A stretch of 64,000 nucleotides of DNA. Source: Ascarosepion bandense (lineage: Eukaryota; Mollusca; Cephalopoda; Sepiida; Sepiidae). The stretch lies in NCBI GenBank assembly GCA_037127315.1, contig JBBBDQ010000346.1:4901001-4965000 (forward strand), read 5' to 3'. The notes below the pieces were generated by a model. It saw only the letters and a program-made list of their open reading frames with translations, searched no databases and was not told the DNA's origin. This document shows positions 50,757-60,593 of this stretch, piece after piece. Position numbers and translations under genes: made by a program. The number at the start of each line of letters is the position of its first letter. Positions within the stretch are counted from its first letter, which is position 1.

Positions 50757-50906
50757 AGTGTCTTTAATCAAACGTTTCACTTTAATGAGCTTATTCAGAG
50801 ATTTCTTAAAGACGAATGATTTAAATAAAAAAAATGTAAGTAAACATCTTTAAAAAAATTCTGAGGAAGCTTATTAAAGTGAAACACGTTAGATTAAAGC
50901 CAGTTT
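50757..50906. repeat. Inverted repeat, arms ~43 bp
   Basis: TGTCTTTAATCAAACGTTTC and ACTTTAATGAGCTTATTCAG (50,758-50,800) are repeated inverted at 50,862-50,905 (CTGAGGAAGCTTATTAAAGT, GAAACACGTTAGATTAAAG). The loop is about 60 nt. The layout resembles the fold-back at 711-837. Confidence 0.7.
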
Positions 50907-51059
50907 TCCTCGACCTATTTCTTACTTTCTATCTCTCTCTCTTTCTCTCTCTCTATATATATAGTCCTTAGATTTATACAGATTTATATATATTTATATA
51001 TATATATATATAACGTGTGTTATCATTGCGCCATATATGGTATAAAATTACAGGTTCAA

Positions 51060-51300
51060 GAATAGTGCAATACTGAAGAAATGTAACAACATCACAGGCA
51101 TGAACTTAGGTGGGCTGGTCATATTTTCAGTATGGATGAGCATAGGCTTCCAAAAAAGCTGCGGTATGGACAACTACCGCACTCTTAGCTTTCGGTTGGA
51201 CGTCTATTCTTACACTTCAAAGACAAATTGAAATACAACTTCAAATGTCTCAACTTTGAGATGAAAATCAGGGAAGTCTAAGCATTAAATCGAAAGGAGT
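51060..51300 (+). pseudogene. Non-LTR retrotransposon C-terminal fragment
   Basis: RWAGHIFSMDEHRLPKKLRY, GQLPHS-LSVGRLFLHFKDK, LKYNFKCLNFEMKIREV and ALNRKEWRKA correspond to the C-terminal region of some RTE/Jockey-like LINE proteins (RWAGHV-RM-D-RLPK-L-YGEL---R---G----RFKD-LK--L). It contains stops. Confidence 0.65.
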
Positions 51301-52015
51301 GGCGTAAGGCGTCTCATTAAGTTGAAGGGTTTTGAAGACAGTATACTGAAGCACCGTGATCTGCTTGGTCAAGTTCTGAAGCAGAGACGCCATTAAAATC
51401 TTGCTTTAAAAAATTTCATCTGTCAGTGTGTCTTTGTTGCCAGCAGCAAGGCTGCGGTATTATCACACTCAAGAAAGCACAAATGAAATATGTTTCTCTT
51501 AGCATATTTTCTTGACAATGACGCAAGCATGCATAAGTGCAAAACGAAAGGCACAGTCCACTGCTGATACTCATTGTTCACGATAAGAGAATGCACCATA
51601 TGTATATCAGCAAAAATACTTATACACTACAATATATCTCTGTTTGTCTCTCTCTATATATATATTTCTTATGGTGGCATCACCCATTACTACGGATTGA
51701 ACGCTTCCTACAACTACATATGCTTCCCCTCACAAGAGGTGGCAGATCAGGAGATCGAGAGCTAAGAGAGTGAGAGGTCGGCATCAGCAGATCAGGCAGA
51801 GATAGCAAAGACTGCTACCGTACGACTGTTGCGAGTCCCAATTATAGTATTACTTCCTTACTCGTATTTATTCGTTCTACTCACAGAGTTCCACGTACAG
51901 TATTTTGCTGTGTTAATATATATTCATTGTTTCCTATTTTGGCTGTTGTTATATTATTTCTTGCTGGACTTCTTAACCTGGTTCACGACAATATTATATA
52001 TGTTGATATATATAA
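51301..52015. other. No gene seen
   Basis: No recognised family; 51,730-51,830 is relatively GC-rich, with no usable frame beyond 78 residues. Confidence 0.4.
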
Positions 52016-52440
52016 TTATGTAATGAATTATTTTGAACATTATTTTTACCGATACTCGTATTTAAGTAGATATTCTGTTTTAATTAAACAGTATTTTATA
52101 TTTATATCTCCCGGCCTGATTATTTTACGATAAATTTTTATTACAAAAATGTGTGCCATCCAGCAGGATTCGAACCTGCGACCCCTATTTACATAGGGGA
52201 AGCTACCATTTGATCTGGTACTGTCTTAACCACTCGACCATGAATAGCCTCTTGATCAGACGAGGTTTTTATCATGCTTATATAACACAATTTTCGATCT
52301 ATCGTAAACAAACCATATCTGCTCTGTAATGTATCGTAATGTCAAACAAATGTAAACATGTTACAGAAATTAACGAATTTTAACGAAACTTGGTTATAAG
52401 CAACCGACAATTTGTAATGAATTATTTTATATATATAATT
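52016..52440. repeat. Interspersed repeat containing a tRNA-like sequence
   Basis: GTAATGAATTATTTTGAACA and ACCGATACTCGTATTTAAGT at the left recur at 58,390 in a fold-back and, decayed, at 2,342. The right end TTAACGAAACTTGGTTATAA, GCAACCGACAATTTG also recurs at 58,345. GTAATGAATTATTTT stands at both borders (52,019 and 52,416). The tRNA-like sequence at 52,155-52,247 lies inside. Confidence 0.55.
52155..52247 (-). tRNA. tRNA-like with long variable arm (probable pseudogene)
   Basis: On minus a full cloverleaf can be drawn: acceptor CTATTCA/TGGATGG (seven pairs, three of them G-T), D arm GTC/GAC around GAGTGGTTAA, anticodon stem TACCA/TGGTA with loop GATCAAA, variable arm CCCCTAT/ATAGGGG, T arm GCAGG-TTCGAAT-CCTGC and a discriminator C. 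A long variable arm is a class II (Ser, Leu, or Sec) trait. By position the anticodon would read TCA, but the invariant U33 is A and two unpaired bases lie between D and anticodon stems, so it is likely a pseudogene or SINE head. Confidence 0.55.
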
Positions 52441-52569
52441 ATATATGCGTACAAATTCAAACAACAATGATTAAAAAGTTAATTATAAACCTAATGTCCT
52501 ATAAATAAAGCGCTAAAAATATTACCAAATTAAATAAGAAAAACGAAATAATGACCAAGGGTAGACATA

Positions 52570-52835
52570 AAGGCATTGGTTGAATCCAGTGACTTGACCG
52601 AAAAGAGCTGTGAGTTCAATACCTGGCGACAGTAGTGATGAGCACAATTTTGGAGTGTTGAGTTAAATGGCGATCACTAAGACGTCTGAAAGTGGGATAA
52701 CTCATGAACGAGAACAATCTACCTAGGTTATCAAAATAAAGGGTTCAGGTTGAAATTTCCATTACCTGAAAGAGGTCGGAGCGTAAAACGGCCGAAACGT
52801 GGTGAATATGACAATAAAGACAACAGTCCAAACAA
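52570..52835 (+). repeat. Unclassified repeat, second copy of the 5.2 kb family
   Basis: AGCTGTGAGTTCAATACCTG, GTGTTGAGTTAAATGGCGAT, AAATAAAGGGTTCAG, GAGGTCGGAGCGTAAAACGG and CCGAAACGTGGTGAATATGA align with 5,265-5,500. Confidence 0.55.
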
Positions 52836-53029
52836 GGTAAATAAATTCTGACTTAAATAATCTTGGCACTGTTTGGGTTTTCTTTATTCAAATGCATACA
52901 CAAGCCTTTGTCAGAAATGTTGTTAATAAAAAGAGAATTAATCTCCTCATTAATTCACCATTACTGCTGTCGAAACGCATGACGGCGAGAAAAAAGTAAC
53001 TGCAATTAATATCTCAATTGCCAAGGGCA

Positions 53030-53190
53030 TCAAGCCAGAATAGTTGATTTTCTAGACGCAGCTTAGATGTGGCACAAGGCCGAAAGTATGGGACACCTAT
53101 TAAGGGTCGAACTCGCTACTCAGTTGTAACTGGATCTAGCGAGACAAGAATGCTAACCATTACACCACGCCGATGGCGTGCGAGCCAGAA
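53030..53190 (-). mobile_element. tRNA-derived SINE, family 3
   Basis: The minus-strand head GGCGTGGTGTAATGGTTAGC has a good A box (TGGTGTAATGGTTAG) and GAGTTCGACCCTTAATAGG holds a perfect B box (GTTCGACCC). The body follows: CATACTTTCGGCCTTGTGCC, ACATCTAAGCTGCGTCTAGA. Fragments of the body occur at 20,205, 21,236 and 59,030, consistent with a dispersed family. Confidence 0.5.
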
Positions 53191-53698
53191 CAGAATGACA
53201 AATTTTAACATGGTGCTGGAGCTTTGTGAGTTATGACAGAAATTTTACCCCTTGGCAAAGACGAAAGACGAGAACAGTTTTCTTAAGGATAGAAATAAGA
53301 AAAGTCAGATCAAATGCGTAAATTCTAGTCTCTCCGTTAAACCTGAATTCAGTTTGCGATTTCTCTTTTTGGAGAACGAGGAAATTAGATTCCAGGACGT
53401 AATTAAAAAAAAACTGTATAGAAAAAGTGAATATTAACAAATGTTACATGATTGGCGCTGAAGGTGACGTTTCACCATTTAATAGTATGGCTGTCCAAAC
53501 GGACATAAAATTGCAAAGTGTCTGTCTCTATCAGGTAATTATCTAAATCGAACAGAACCAGTAAAAAATGAATGAAAAAAATAAATGATTAAAACATCAG
53601 TTAGGAATGTCCTTGGAGAAATCATCTTATTATTACATATTAGAATATTCATACATGACTAAATTGTACCTTTTCGTTAAATATCTCTCTCGTAAATC
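53191..53698. other. No gene seen
   Basis: Lysine-rich short frames only. Confidence 0.45.
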
Positions 53699-53699
53699 A

Positions 53700-53785
<86 letters not shown>
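53699..53785. repeat. (TC)n(TA)n microsatellite
   Basis: TC run followed by a TA run of about 23 units. Confidence 0.95.
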
Positions 53786-53788
<3 letters not shown>

Positions 53789-54164
53789 CTATCTATATTT
53801 TGTATATGACTCCATTTCGATAAATGCCTTCGCTTGATCCATCGCCAGATGTGGGCAGCGCAGTTGTGGCATTTACTGTAGTCTTCATATGGTCTAACGT
53901 CCTCTTGCGCAGATGTGGCAACGTTGTGCGACTTTTCTAATAGTTGTAAGATAATTGCCACATATCTCTTTGCGTGTGGCGTCATTCATAATTTTTTTTA
54001 GGCCTGTCCTACAAAAATAGACGCGACCACATTCGTTAAACGTTATATCAGATGTTGCAGCAACATCTATTACACCATATTACAGCAAAGTGTGATTGAT
54101 GAATATATCGTCTAAATTAAGCAGAAATAAAAATAACATTGACAACATATTTAAACAGATATAT
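53786..54164. other. No gene seen
   Basis: It contains the self-complementary GATGTTGCAGCAACATC at 54,051-54,067; otherwise unrecognised. Confidence 0.45.
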
Positions 54165-54430
54165 CGGTGAGCCGAGTTCGAATTCCAGTTGAATTCCTTG
54201 CATTCACTTACGCACAATTACCCTTAAGAAAGATATTAATCCGTCTCTTCCATCTAGTTATGGGTTAAATTATAGAATACATTGAGTTCTGTAGCCTTTG
54301 CTGGCAACCAGTCTACCACAGAAAGCAATGGCAACCTACTGCGGGATAATCTTCTGCACAGTGACTCATGTCTCTTTTAAAGACATGATCGCCCAAAGCG
54401 TGTATCGCGTATGGCACTTAACTGACTGAC
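54165..54430 (+). mobile_element. tRNA-derived SINE, family 1, 5' truncated
   Basis: It starts at CGGTGAGCCGAGTTCGAATT and runs to GGCACTTAACTGACTGAC. Confidence 0.85.
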
Positions 54431-54815
54431 ATTCTGTTTTTTATGTTGGATTCAGACTTCCAGCTATCACTTATTTTATTCCAATTCCAGATTCTATTTT
54501 TCTGTTTTGGAAAGGTTTATTTTCGTGGTCTTCCTTTTCTTTTGTGAGCATCTTTATAACCCACCTTCCGCAGACATATATTTTACCCAATACAAAGCTG
54601 TGGTCACTCAAGGAGACGGTCGCAGAATCAGGTGGATGTTATGAGTGATAGAGGTGGTGGCAAAAACTGAACATTATGAGGATAAAGAGGATAGGTAACA
54701 GGTGACTCATGAATCAAGGATGTTAAGATTCTATAGCCCTGGGACGCATTCACACGAGAGTTTTATCTGTAGCAGTTCTTAAGAAAAACTGTTAAACTAT
54801 CTTCTTACATTTTGA
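54431..54815. other. No gene seen
   Basis: No recognised family. Confidence 0.45.
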
Positions 54816-55085
54816 ACATGGGAAATATGGGGTTGATTCGGCTCCGTGGAAGTAACCTGTTGTATCTGTAAAGTTAAAAATTGGCAGAAGTAAAGAGAGT
54901 AACTAGGATAAACACTAACAAAAATTTCAATTTTTTCTGAGTCGTGTAATGAGAACTTACATTTGGAACATGTAATAAATGAGATTGATTCAGCTCTGTG
55001 GAAGTAGTCATATAATGAGATCTTACATACATTAGAAAAAATGAGATTGATTCAGCCCTGTGGATGTAGCCTCTAAGTCATATAA

Positions 55086-55235
55086 TTCGAACCGGAATTC
55101 GAACTCGGCTCACCGATTTGTCGTTCCGAGTCGATATCGTACCACAACGAACATCCACTACCATATAGGATGACTGATATTACTGGAAGGAAGAGATGGA
55201 TTAATACCTTTCCCAAGAGTATCTAACACCCCAGA
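55086..55235 (-). mobile_element. Two fragments of SINE family 1
   Basis: 55,088-55,153 is the head (GATATCGACTCGGAACGACA, GAGCCGAGTTCGAATTCCG on minus) and 55,180-55,232 is ATACTCTTGGGAAAGGTATT and CTTCCTTCCAGTA. Both are on minus but in an order that shows a rearrangement. Confidence 0.65.
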
Positions 55236-55445
55236 CTGCAAACTTCATGATTATTATGTGTCGGATGCGGCTGAGTGAAGGATCAACAAAACTGCTTGTA
55301 ACACCAGAGATGAACTGAAGGCAAGGGTTATGGCAGCATTCACCGGATTAAACAAGGAGATCCTCCAAAAAAAATTCAAAAGATTCCGAAGTTGTCCGGA
55401 GTCCGGATTGAAGCCAATGGCGATTTTAACAAATAAATTTGCTAT
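55228..55445 (+). pseudogene. Tc/mariner-type transposase C-terminal remnant
   Basis: The plus strand reads NTPDCKLHDYYVSDAAE, stop, RINKTACNTRDELKARVMAA, FTGLNKEILQKKFKRFRSC and PESGLKPMAILTNKF. It resembles the end of a Tc/mariner transposase of the DD37D sort found in invertebrates (PDCNPLDYYVWGAVE, then NTKDELKARI-AAFTNLNKE---K-C-RFRSRLEAV). The last catalytic D is in the PDC segment. The rest of the element was not found. Confidence 0.65.
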
Positions 55446-55765
55446 TTAATATTTCAAGATATTTTTATTGTAATTTTGGTACATATATCCTTTAACATGT
55501 GTTATCAACGTTATTTTTATCTTACATACATTTAGAAATGAGATTGATTCAGCTCTGTGGAAGTGGCCTCTGAGTCGCATAATCAGATTTTACATACATT
55601 TGGAACATAGAAGAAATAAGATTGATTCAGCTCTGTAAAAGTCTATGTATCTATTCTTTCTGTAAGTGTCAAAATTGGCGGAAGTAAAAAGGGTAACTCG
55701 GAATAAATGGTAACCATACATTTTCATTTTTTCTGTGTCGTATAGCGAGATATGATAATGATTTA

Positions 55766-57149
55766 TATAGATTTATAGATTTTGAACCCGAAAGCTCTTT
55801 TCGACACTAAACTCTGGAGTCGGTCAATTTAGATAAGTAAATTGAACATTATTGCTCTGATAAATGTTATAGTTCTAAATACATGTTGTGTATTTTTGGC
55901 AGAAGTTCTACTGACTTATAGAAACCGATAGATTCCTTTAATTTCACGTATTTTAAAGTTTTATTATTATTATTATTATTATTATTGAAGTGATCACAGT
56001 TTGAATGATTATATGCATTTAAATACGCTAAATCTAATGTATATGTATAAAGGAGAAGAACTTGATAATCTACAGGATTGTCTCGTCGGCTTTGAAAGTC
56101 AGACTTTATAGTAAACTATTTCTACATTGTTTATTCAGACATAGGCCCGAGGACATGGAATCCTAAAGAATCTCTCTATTTGTGCTAATGTAAACATACA
56201 ACGGGAAACTCACTCAAGAGTATTTCCATTGACAAGCTAATGATGACCCCACGTTGTGTCTATTTTCCCGTTCGTGTCTGAAAGCACCAAAAAATAACGA
56301 AAAGAAAAAAATGGGAAACTTCCGTTGCAAGCTCACAAGAAAATAAACAATAAAAACGAACGCCACATCGATAAATGAGAACACGAAAACTTTTTCGTAT
56401 GTATTTTGGTGTTTTCTTCAGAATTTCGCTTGCCCAGTCTGAGTGACAAAACAGATCACATTTTGGAATACTTTTGCTATGTCTGGTTAATAAATCCTCA
56501 CATCACTTCGACTCTTTCTGCCACCAGCTCGCTACCAATCTCAACTTCACAGCGGGCGCTGGCAACAAGAACGTGTAGCATCAGAACAATCCGAGATGCA
56601 GGCTGTCCTTAACGAAGTAGGAAATAGCACAGACTGCATCAATCCTAACCGTTTCCCGTCAATATAGAACAGCAATTGGAAGTAATCAATGTCCGGCATT
56701 GTTGACACTTGACTCCAAAATCTTTGTTTTGTTTATTTATTCATTGATTTCTTTCCTTTCGGTCATGCGTATGCTTGTTAGAAAATCTGAACTGAAATAA
56801 TTTATTCTCCGGCTATAAAACACAAAACATTTCAGGTCGAGATAAAATTACAGTTTGCCATTCTATTTGGTTGACCCAATCATAATGTCAACAGTAAAGT
56901 AAATCTATCAGTGTAATTTATTTTACCATCATTCAAAAGTTTCATTTAAAAGTTTTGCGTTAAAGTTGTCTGGGGAACGCCGTAATTAATACCCCTTAAA
57001 AAAACTAAAAAAAAACAAAAAACAGAATGATTACTAAAAAAGCGTTTATCTTATGGGTGAAGAAAAAGAAGCATAATTGTTACTTGATAATCTATATGTT
57101 GACAAAGAGGCAGGGTTAACTTGTTTGATTAGTTCGCAATGTAACAGTA
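55766..57149. other. No clear gene
   Basis: (TTA)n at 55,964-55,986. The plus strand at 56,391-56,612 is relatively GC-rich after a TTTTCTTCAG that could be a splice acceptor, with a 68-residue frame (SLSDKTDHILEYFCYVWLIN). I do not recognise it, and no matching donor can be defended. Confidence 0.35.
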
Positions 57150-57152
57150 TAG

Positions 57153-57189
<37 letters not shown>

Positions 57190-57191
57190 TT
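57150..57191. repeat. (TATC)n microsatellite
   Basis: Ten TATC units. Confidence 0.95.
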
Positions 57192-57194
57192 GTC

Positions 57195-57490
57195 TGTTGT
57201 GGAGATGTTGTGGAGATATTGTGGTGAAATATTCGTCGCCGAGCTGTTGCGGCCTGGTTGGGCCAGGCAGTAAAAAACAGAAACAGAAAGGTAGGCTCAA
57301 ATAGTGTATTAGAATAACAAGAACATATATACAACATAAAGTGTTAGTAATCAGCAGATAGTAATGTAGTCCGAACGGTATAGTTACGCTGCGTCTCGAC
57401 TGCCTTACGACTGCGTCACAGCTGCTTCCTGACTGTGTCCCCGGAAGTCACGCAAGTAGTATTATATTGACGGAGGAAGATTCCATTCAC
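57195..57490. repeat. Unclassified interspersed repeat, copy 2
   Basis: TGTTGTGGAGATATTGTGGT, ATTCGTCGCCGAGCTGTTG, GTTGGGCCAGGCAG, AGTGTATTAGAATAACAAGA and GTCCGAACGGTATAGTTACG align with 57,845-58,050. The CCGGAAGTCACGCAAGTAG end aligns with 13,945-13,990. Confidence 0.6.
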
Positions 57491-57499
57491 TGTAAATAT

Positions 57500-57725
57500 G
57501 GCACCATATCCTCAGAGACAAAGAAGAGACTTGACGCAGCAAAATGTGGTTCTACAGAAAGATGCTGTGGATAGCATGGACCGAACTTGTGAGCAACAAA
57601 AAGGTTTTTAGAGAAAATGAAACCAAAAATTAAACTGATACTTAACATCAATAAGATGCAGTTTACATTTCTGGGGTACATAATGAGGAGGGATAGATTG
57701 GAAAATATGTTACTCACAGGTTAAG
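57500..57725 (+). pseudogene. RTE-type LINE C-terminal fragment
   Basis: KRLDAAKMWFYRKMLWIAWT, ELVSNKKVF and, after frameshifts, the FLGYIMRR-LENMLLTG segment match the RTE fragments at 15 and 18 kb. It separates two copies of the unclassified repeat. Confidence 0.65.
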
Positions 57726-57839
57726 AAATACAGGAAAACAATGCATAACATACTTGACAAGCTGGTGGAAATGAATGGGTGTCAGGATTTAGAATTAACG
57801 AAGAATAAAAAAGGTTTCGTTTGTATTTATAAATGTAAG

Positions 57840-58080
57840 ACTTATTGTTGTGGAGAAAATTCGTCGCCAAGTTGTTGTAACGGACTCTTCGTCGCCAAGT
57901 TGTTGTGGGCTGTTTGGGCCAGGAAGAGAGACCCGGAAAACAAGAAGTTAGGTTCGAACAGTGTATGAGAATAACAAGTACATATATACAAAGTAAAGTG
58001 TTAGTATTTCGGAAACAGAAGTCCAAACGGTCTAGTTACGCTGGCTTCAACGTTCCCTGGCGATCCGCGCTGCTTAAGTA
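57840..58080. repeat. Unclassified interspersed repeat, copy 3
   Basis: TGTTGTGGAGAAAATTCGTC is followed by a short internal duplication (CGTCGCCAAGTTGTTGTRRC twice), then GGGCCAGGAAGAGAGACCCG and AGTGTATGAGAATAACAAGT. The two copies at 57.2 and 57.85 kb flank an RTE fragment in direct orientation. Confidence 0.6.
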
Positions 58081-58260
58081 TTGAGGGCTTTTTTGTTAGT
58101 TGATTACTCGTCTCGGTTTTTTTTTCTTTTGGGCTACGTGCTGACTCGGTCCGAATTCATTTGGCTGATGTGCTTAGCTCTTTCTTTTTTTACAACCATT
58201 TTTTCCTTCCACGTAGATACGTGGAGAGTTTTTCGAAACGAGTATAGTTATAAGTTTGTG

Positions 58261-58262
<2 letters not shown>

Positions 58263-58324
<62 letters not shown>

Positions 58325-58328
58325 TATA
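58263..58328. repeat. (TA)n microsatellite
   Basis: About 32 TA units with one C near the end. Confidence 0.95.
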
Positions 58329-58329
58329 A

Positions 58330-58520
58330 ACATGTTACGGAAATTAACGAATTTAAACGAAACTTGGTTATTAAGCAACCGACAATTTGTAATGAATTAT
58401 TTTGAACGTTATTTTTACCGATACTCGTATTTATAAATATAAAATACTGTTTAATTAAAAACAGAATATCTACTTAAATACGAGTATCGGTAAAAATAAT
58501 GTTCAAAATAATTCATATAT
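58330..58520. repeat. Fold-back copy of the 52 kb repeat
   Basis: TGAATTATTTTGAACGTTAT (58,393) to CTCGTATTTA is repeated inverted at 58,475-58,515, 41 bp with one mismatch and a 41 bp loop. TTAACGAATTTAAACGAAAC and GCAACCGACAATTTG precede it, as in the 52.4 kb border. Confidence 0.75.
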
Positions 58521-58652
58521 ATATATAGATATGTTTGAATCTATTCCTCTATTTATCTTTCTTATAGCCACGTCTACATCTTTATACATCTATCTAAAGA
58601 TAGAGATCACTTGTGCTAGATATTTTTTAAAATATATATTTCTATCTTACAC

Positions 58653-60226
58653 TTGTACGGGGTATCCCCTAAAAAAAGAAATCGTTTAAAATGTGAGTAT
58701 CTGAGCAACTACATTTCTTAAACTTTATGTGGAACAATGAAAGATTCGTTTATCAAAATTCGAAGAAAATATTCAAAGAAATAGGCATCTTATACCGATT
58801 TTACAAATATCCATTTTGCGCACCGTACATAACAGGGTCGTCTTAACAGGATCATGGGCCTCTAGGCAAACCACTCACAGGAATAAAAAAGTAAAAGGTC
58901 GATAATATTAAACATATATTTATTTTCTTGTCACTTCAACAAAACTGGTGTTAAAACATTAAAAAACATGCTGTACTACAGTAAGTAATCAACATGATAA
59001 ACATTTAAACATTACACAAGGCTTGAAAGTATAGGATACAAAGCCTATATCACTCCCCAATGAACACACAAAGTAAAATTGTAAACCCCCCAAATCGGAT
59101 CAAAACGACTAAAAACATTTTGAAAAAACCCAGACTAAGACAAATTTTACAAGTCAGTGTGAAAAGTAAAATTCTGGATCCTGATTGGATCAGAAATCGA
59201 AAATTGATATATGACGTTAGTCAATTTTTTTTTAACACCTAAAGAAGAAAATGCCTACTGGAGCCGGTCACATCACAAATCCACTACTTAAACGACATCT
59301 CTTGACCGGCCATATTGAGTCTAGCATGGGAGCGGTTATCTAACGGTGTTTGTGGTGGTGTAACGAAAGAAATTTCATGAAGCACAGCTGGACGTAACAG
59401 CGCGTCGCATATTTATTCTACCTCTTCTTTATTTTTACGCCACGCCGCCCCAAAAAAAAAAAACAACAACAACAATATGGACACTCTACTTGACTGCGAC
59501 AAGTGCAATTTCTTTATTTGTTTCACCTTTTTTCTCACCCTGTCACCAACCTACCAAAAAGGTGAAGGAACATAAGACTTCACATTCTGCTACTATCAGT
59601 AGACACCCCGGAACACTTAGCTATTTACTATTATCAACCATAAACTCTTAGTTTCTGTGGAACATTCTGATACTTACATTTCTCTTGGAACAATTGACTA
59701 CACGCATATTCTCTATGAACATTTTTCTTCTCACAAATATGTTATAGAGTTCAGTTGACAAAATTATACTTATATTTTCTTCTTACAATTTTGTTATTAG
59801 GTTAATATATCTTTACTTTAATTTACAAACAAAACATTTTATCTTTCCACATTTCAACATCCGACATTCAACCTTCTGATATTTAAATTGTGGGGATTTT
59901 GGTTGTGTTTGGCACAAGGCTAATTTACCAAGCATCGCCGAGGCCCCTCCAAAAAACACAGTAATACTCAGTAAGACACACAGATTAGATGGCAGAGTAT
60001 GAAATTACTACGAAGTTATAACAAGGACTTGTGGTATTTCTTTTCAGAGAATTGCTTTATTATTCGCTTGAAATTAATGGTCTTCTAAAATAGGATGTCA
60101 TTTTCCATGCACACAAGTGAAAGTCAGTTTAAACTATGCTGCCCCATTGGGTCACAAAGCAGTTTGAAAATGAACGTTCTCCTGTACGGTTTGTCACTAT
60201 CATGAACATGGAACCTCTGAGAGCAA
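58653..60226. repeat. Duplicated block, copy A (flank + hAT remnant)
   Basis: Copy A matches copy B (60,400-62,710, minus its Tc1 insertion) from GTGAGTATCTGAGCAACTAC through ACAAATATCCATTTTGCGCA and CAGGGTCGTCTTAACAGGAT, to CTGTACGGTTTGTCACTATC. Copy A keeps about 940 bp (59,020-59,955) that copy B lacks. The unique part includes a second-SINE-like ACACAAGGCTTGAAAGTATAG and no recognised gene. Confidence 0.7.
58831..60226 (-). mobile_element. hAT-type DNA transposon remnant (copy A)
   Basis: It begins with CAGGGTCGTCTTAACAGGAT, a typical hAT-like CAGGG terminus. Near its other end the minus strand (60,170-60,010) reads MGQHSLN-LSLVCMENDILF and KTINFKRIIKQFSEKKYHKS, resembling the hAT C-terminal dimerisation segment (SMGQERLN-LSL--IE-DIL, FADIIN-FA--K-RK). 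Stops are present and the second terminus is lost where a SINE fragment begins. Confidence 0.5.
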
Positions 60227-60230
60227 TTTC

Positions 60231-60327
60231 AAGAGTATTTGCGCGTAAGTGAATACAACGAAGTCAACTGGAATTCGAACTAGGTTCCCTGATTTCTCGT
60301 TCTGAGCCGATATCCACTGCACCACAA
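60231..60327 (-). mobile_element. SINE family 1, head fragment
   Basis: TTGTGGTGCAGTGGATATCG at the high end through GGAACCTAGTTCGAATTCCA to CACTTACGCGCAAATACTC. Only the 5' third is present. Confidence 0.8.
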
Positions 60328-60399
60328 AGATGAAAAATATTCCAATGCGCAGAATTACTTTCACATTGGAACTGCGTTTGTGCATACAATTAAATATTA

Positions 60400-60593
60400 T
60401 ACAGTGTGTCCCTACCAAATGGACATCATTGAAAATGTAAATATCTGAGTAACTTCTATGTTTCAAGCGAACAAAATTAAATCAGTTTCATGTTGAACAA
60501 CAAAAGATTTATTTATCAAAATTCGAGCAAGATATTCAAATGGATGTACATTTTAAAACCGATTTCACAAATATGCAAAATGCGCATCACATA
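60400..60593. repeat. Duplicated block, copy B, left part
   Basis: Matches 58,655-58,830 (AATATCTGAGTAACTTCTAT, TTTATTTATCAAAATTCGAG, ACAAATATGCAAAATGCGCA). It is cut by the Tc1 insertion at its end. Confidence 0.75.

Larger units (their letters stand above)
54816..55765. repeat. Degenerate ~70 bp tandem repeat, interrupted
   Basis: Units of the form TTACATACATTTRGAACAT..., AATGAGATTGATTCAGCTCT, GTGGAAGTAG(CC)TCT, then GTCATATAAT occur near 54,820, 54,955, 55,020, 55,530 and 55,595. A longer duplicated flank, AAAATTGGCRGAAGTAAARR and GGTAAC/GAGTAAC to TTTTTTCTGWGTCGT, is at 54,877 and 55,670. SINE pieces and a mariner remnant (55,086-55,440) interrupt the array. Confidence 0.7.

Noticed and set aside
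52155..52247. Functional selenocysteine tRNA
   Set aside because: The acceptor and T arms do not have the extended Sec-type lengths, U33 is absent and it lies in a dispersed repeat.
56391..56612. Possible exon after TTTTCTTCAG
   Set aside because: No recognisable protein and no defensible donor site; kept only as a low-confidence note.
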